NCBI GenBank assembly: GCA_027365835.1
Contig: DAHXLU010000083.1
Coordinates: 1-7,817 of the forward strand
Direction of reading: 5' to 3'
DNA: 7,817 nucleotides
Source: JAJZMA01 sp021850405
Lineage (GTDB): Bacteria; Chloroflexota; Dormibacteria; Aeolococcales; Aeolococcaceae
In this document: positions 5,813-7,817 of the stretch, piece after piece
How positions within the stretch are numbered: position 1 is the first letter of the stretch
Layout of the letters: the number at the start of each line of letters is the position of its first letter
Position numbers and translations under genes: made by a program
The notes under the pieces: model-generated
Told to the model about the DNA's origin: nothing
What the model saw: the letters and a program-made list of their open reading frames with translations, nothing else
The model's database searches: none

Positions 5813-5887
5813 TCCTGGTTAGCTCAACGGTAGAGCGCCCGGCTGTTAACCGGGAGGTTGCAGGTTCGAATCCTGCACCAGGAGCCA
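5813..5887 (+). tRNA. tRNA-Asn (anticodon GUU), CCA encoded
   Basis: All arms fold cleanly by eye: acceptor 5813-5819 with 5877-5883, D stem 5822-5825 with 5833-5836, anticodon stem 5838-5842 with 5850-5854, and T stem 5860-5864 with 5872-5876 around the TTCGAAT loop. The anticodon loop CTGTTAA places GTT at 5845-5847, which reads AAC and AAU. The discriminator is G5884 and CCA is encoded at 5885-5887. Seventy-five bases, with no mismatch in any stem. A promoter precedes it and a hairpin terminator follows, so it is a complete stand-alone unit. Either it is virus-borne or it marks an integration junction; tRNA genes are common targets of tyrosine recombinases, and one lies 1.4 kb to the left. 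Confidence 0.96.
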
Positions 5888-5896
5888 AGTCATGCC

Positions 5897-5927
5897 CGCC
5901 CTCTGCCGCATGTGGCGGAGGGCGTTT
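5897..5927 (+). terminator. Terminator downstream of tRNA-Asn
   Basis: An 11-bp stem (5897-5907 with 5914-5924, one G-T wobble) encloses a 6-nt loop and is followed by TTT (5925-5927) on the plus strand. It begins 10 bp after the encoded CCA. On the minus strand no T-run follows, so it primarily serves the tRNA. Confidence 0.65.
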
Positions 5928-6022
5928 CCATGGATGCGTATACTGGCGGCGAGCAGTGGCGGACGGCGCGACGCATGCGCGAACTGCTGCAGGAGATCAA
6001 CCGCGCCAACCTAGTGCCATGG

Positions 6023-6631
6023 TCATTCACGACGCTCGCGGAGACTGCGCAGATGCCCCGTGGCTCTAAGCATACCAAGGATACCGGTTGCCAGTACGGC
6101 TGCCCCGGCCACGGTACCGACAACGACTGGGGCGATGGGCGTGGGGCTTGGGCTCTGCATGGCCCCGCCGCCGCCGCCGCCGACGTTGGCCGTCGTCGGG
6201 TCCGCGCCGATGGCCTGCAGTGCCGCCTGCGCCGGTGGTCCCCAGGTGTAGAGCACAGCATCCCCATAGCCCGGCTCCCCCGCATCCCACCCGGTGGCGC
6301 CCAGGTTGTGCATGAAGGCCACCGGGTTGCTCGCGTACTGCAGACGCTGTGGGCCCAGCGCGAGCAGCAGGTTACCAGCGGCTGCGAGCAGACTGGGGTA
6401 GGTAACGAAGCAGCCGTTACTGCCGCAGTATTGCCCGTATTGCGCCGAGCCGGACCAGGGGCGCACACCCCAGGGGTTGGTTTCGACCCGCAGCGTGCTG
6501 CCCGCCAGCGGCGGCACCCCACTCTCGTGCGCCGCCATGGCCAAGGGCAGCCAGGCCGGCAACCCAGCGCTGGTGTAGAGATAGCGCACCGCTGGCAGGA
6601 ACTCGTTGGCGTAGTCGGTCCAGGCACTCAT
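6023..6631 (-). CDS. GH73-like N-acetylglucosaminidase (peptidoglycan hydrolase) with C-terminal membrane anchor, 202 aa
   Basis: Residues 10-135 match the glucosaminidase fold of the FlgJ/GH73 type, which cuts the glycan strands of peptidoglycan. The likely catalytic Glu36 is in AAHESG. The conserved Asn-Pro-Trp-Gly (NPWGV, 52-56) corresponds to the family's Asn-x-(Phe/Trp)-Gly motif. The CFVTYPSLLAA segment (74-84) matches its aromatic-Tyr-x-Ser element. Cys69 and Cys74 could form a disulphide. A Gly6/Ser/Pro linker (about 150-167) leads to a membrane span (about 168-188) and a basic C-terminus (RSLRERRE), so the enzyme is tail-anchored rather than free. That is unusual for an ordinary endolysin and suits a virion-associated entry enzyme in a membrane-bearing virus (inference). 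ATG at 6631 has no Shine-Dalgarno site; a 25-aa ORF in the same frame ends 15 bp upstream. Confidence 0.82.
   Translation of the reverse strand: MSAWTDYANEFLPAVRYLYTSAGLPAWLPLAMAAHESGVPPLAGSTLRVETNPWGVRPWSGSAQYGQYCGSNGCFVTYPSLLAAAGNLLLALGPQRLQYASNPVAFMHNLGATGWDAGEPGYGDAVLYTWGPPAQAALQAIGADPTTANVGGGGGGAMQSPSPTPIAPVVVGTVAGAAVLATGILGMLRATGHLRSLRERRE
6165..6182 (-). repeat. Trinucleotide repeat encoding the Gly6 linker
   Basis: Six perfect CCG units on the plus strand encode the hexa-glycine (residues 151-156) just before the membrane anchor of the hydrolase. Such runs can change length by slippage in whole codons, which would alter only linker length. Confidence 0.7.
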
Positions 6632-6646
6632 GGCAAAGGCATGCGG

Positions 6647-6724
6647 TTACCCGCCGCCCAGTGCGGTATACGGACGATGCCGGTAGCGCAGTGCCATACG
6701 AAGGGGGTGCCGGGCATGGGTCAT
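6647..6724 (-). CDS. Micro-ORF, 25 aa, basic, in frame upstream of the hydrolase
   Basis: ATG at 6724 follows a strong ribosome site (GGGGAGGT, complement of 6729-6736) five bases upstream. That is a better site than the hydrolase itself has. The product (MTHARHPLRMALRYRHRP...) is rich in Arg and His with no hydrophobic span. Its TAA (6649-6647) is in the same frame as the hydrolase ATG at 6631, with only five sense codons between. It may be a real micro-protein or a leader that delivers ribosomes to the hydrolase start. Alternatively it is the N-terminus of a longer hydrolase broken by, or read through, a stop codon. Its length is too short for family assignment. Confidence 0.5.
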   Translation of the reverse strand: MTHARHPLRMALRYRHRPYTALGGG

Positions 6725-6739
6725 CCAAACCTCCCCGCT

Positions 6740-7255
6740 CTAATCCAGCAGCACCAGCGCGAGACCACCGATAGCCAGCACCCCGACCCCGATGGCCGCG
6801 GGTATGAAGTACGGACTGGTGGTCAATCCCCCTTGACTGACCGGTACGAAACTTTCCGCCTCCGGACTGAGACTGGACACGGGGGTGCCGACTGGCACAT
6901 TGGAGAGACCACTGTTCGCAGTGAACAGCAGCTCCAGGCTCTGCTTGGCGTAAATGCTGGCAACCACGCCTTCAGTGGTGATGTTTACACTTGCCGTGCC
7001 GCCAGCAGGCACCTGCACCGAAACCGGGCTGAAGTGCCCAATCACCACGTCGTCTGCCATACTGGGGTATACCACCACACCACTGCAGGTCACCAATCCA
7101 CCCGAGGCGGAAGCCACTGAGAGCCGTGCGGTGATCTTGCTGCCTGTGGCCACCTCCCCGACCGTGGAGATGCCGGTGATCGTCGCGTCGGTGGCGGAAG
7201 TCAGTCCCGTGATCCGTACCCGACGTGGAGCCCATAACGCTGTGCGTGAACTCAC
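6740..7255 (-). CDS. Beta-rich protein with C-terminal membrane anchor, 171 aa
   Basis: Not recognised by family. After a basic start (RRVRI), residues 14-140 are rich in Val, Thr, Ser, Gly and Ala with alternating hydrophobic residues, the pattern of a beta-sandwich or Ig-like ectodomain. PAGGTASVNIT (83-93) resembles the edge strand of such domains. One Cys (57) is present. A hydrophobic segment at 149-170 (IPAAIGVGVLAIGGLALVLL) ends the protein with a single Asp, so it is tail-anchored. GTG at 7255 is chosen because it overlaps the upstream stop (GTGA) and GGGGGAGG lies six bases upstream. It has the same layout as its upstream neighbour. It is most likely a membrane-tethered structural protein of the particle (inference). 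Confidence 0.75.
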   Translation of the reverse strand: MSSRTALWAPRRVRITGLTSATDATITGISTVGEVATGSKITARLSVASASGGLVTCSGVVVYPSMADDVVIGHFSPVSVQVPAGGTASVNITTEGVVASIYAKQSLELLFTANSGLSNVPVGTPVSSLSPEAESFVPVSQGGLTTSPYFIPAAIGVGVLAIGGLALVLLD

Positions 7256-7817
7256 AGCAGCCTCCCCCTTTTATGCTCAATCAACGCGGCGCCACCACCC
7301 AATAGCACGAGTCCGCCACCCACCCACGCCAGTGTGCTCCATAGTCCACCATTGGTCGGGGGCAACGTCGGCGGCCCCGAGGCCTGCAGAGGTACCGTGG
7401 CCGTAACCGAAAGCATGGTGGTGCTGCTGAATGTGAACGGCTCACCGACGGTGACCCCCGGGCCAAACATCCGGGCATCACCGACCAGGATCTGTATCGT
7501 CTGACCTGCCAGCGCGACTGGGACAGGAAGCATTGAGTACAGGCTCGCTGAAATATAGTCCCCTCCGTTAAGATGGGTAAATGTATCTGTGCTCATCAGG
7601 GAGATAGCCAACCCGTCTGGACCGAGCAGCACGCCGCCGACTGTCACTGAAGTTCCACCATAGTAGTTGAGCCCGTACGTATGGCTGATGGTGAAGGAGC
7701 AGGTCGCCGGCTGCCCGGGGTTGAGCCGGCCGACGTACAATCCACTGAACCAGATGTGTTCGTTATAGATGTCCTGCACACCGGCAGACGCGAAGTAGGA
7801 GGCGCGCCCCCGGGTAC
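7252..7817 (-). CDS. Beta-rich protein with C-terminal membrane anchor, 5' end cut by window edge
   Basis: The frame is open from the right edge to TGA at 7254-7252, giving 187 visible residues; no stop occurs between the internal GTG at 7779 and the edge, so the true start is probably outside. The visible part is beta-rich (Gly, Thr, Ser, Val, Tyr). It is followed by a Pro-rich linker (PPTLPPTNGG), a Trp-containing membrane span near the C-terminus (AWVGGGLVLLGGGAALI), and a basic end (EHKRGRLL). The N-out/C-in topology inferred from the basic tail matches a surface protein anchored in a viral or host membrane. The stop overlaps the next gene's GTG (GTGA). No family recognised; a spike or membrane-associated virion protein is the leading guess. 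Confidence 0.75.
   Translation of the reverse strand, partial: TRGRASYFASAGVQDIYNEHIWFSGLYVGRLNPGQPATCSFTISHTYGLNYYGGTSVTVGGVLLGPDGLAISLMSTDTFTHLNGGDYISASLYSMLPVPVALAGQTIQILVGDARMFGPGVTVGEPFTFSSTTMLSVTATVPLQASGPPTLPPTNGGLWSTLAWVGGGLVLLGGGAALIEHKRGRLL

Noticed and set aside
5858..7120. Long plus-strand open frame (about 420 codons), with an ATG at 5930 preceded by GGAGGG
   Set aside because: It runs antisense through the hydrolase, the 25-aa ORF and a tail-anchored protein. Beyond the first 40 or so residues the composition is His/Gln/Arg/Gly-rich shadow. The GGAGGG belongs to the tRNA terminator stem. The first 30 codons (5930-6022) are the only part not overlapped, and could at most be a remnant.
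7800..7817. CCCGGGTAC at the right edge resembling a cloning-site junction
   Set aside because: The reading frame of the truncated membrane-anchored protein stays open through it, and GC-rich sites of this kind are common in the window, so vector contamination is not supported.
1..7817. CRISPR arrays, insertion sequences or direct attachment repeats
   Set aside because: No regularly spaced repeats, no transposase, and no second copy of the tRNA 3' end were seen on reading through the window.

Overview
The window looks like part of a bacterial virus or integrated provirus, GC-rich at roughly 60% or more by eye. The bacterial host is inferred from a holin-like protein, a GH73-like peptidoglycan hydrolase, Shine-Dalgarno sites on most minus-strand genes and a tRNA gene with an encoded CCA. 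I cannot name the host. No terminase, portal, capsid or replication gene is in view, so the virus family stays open.

Layout. A retropepsin-like aspartic protease (+) at the left edge converges on a leftward operon, and a bidirectional hairpin terminator separates them (about 507-539). The operon runs right to left from 3470 to 561: holin, a 322-aa Cys-motif helical protein, a small basic Cys protein, a zinc-ribbon protein, a 26-aa micro-ORF, an acidic 159-aa protein and a 78-aa basic protein. Several junctions are ATGA or TGATG overlaps, which implies translational coupling. A tyrosine recombinase (+, 3501-4391) diverges from the holin across 30 bp. It converges on a single-span membrane protein (-), which in turn diverges across 33 bp from a Pro-rich zinc-ribbon protein (+, 4974-5711). 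A tRNA-Asn(GUU) gene with its own promoter and terminator lies at 5813-5887. The right end carries a second leftward cluster: two beta-rich proteins with C-terminal membrane anchors (the first cut by the window edge), a 25-aa ORF, and a GH73-like hydrolase that also has a C-terminal membrane anchor.

How it may fit together (inference). The three tail-anchored proteins, one of them a cell-wall hydrolase, would suit a virion with an internal or external membrane, where the hydrolase helps entry. The holin would serve lysis. The recombinase, with or without the tRNA, suggests integration. The two divergent gene pairs share one compact design: overlapping opposed -10 elements, with the plus-strand gene apparently leaderless (TANNNT 5-7 nt before ATG) and the minus-strand gene carrying a Shine-Dalgarno site. 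This could be a lysogeny/lysis switch.

Most useful leads: the viral retropepsin-like protease, two small proteins in one operon sharing a Cys-Gly-Arg-Gly motif, the tail-anchored protein cluster, the twin bidirectional promoters, and the complete tRNA inside viral sequence.
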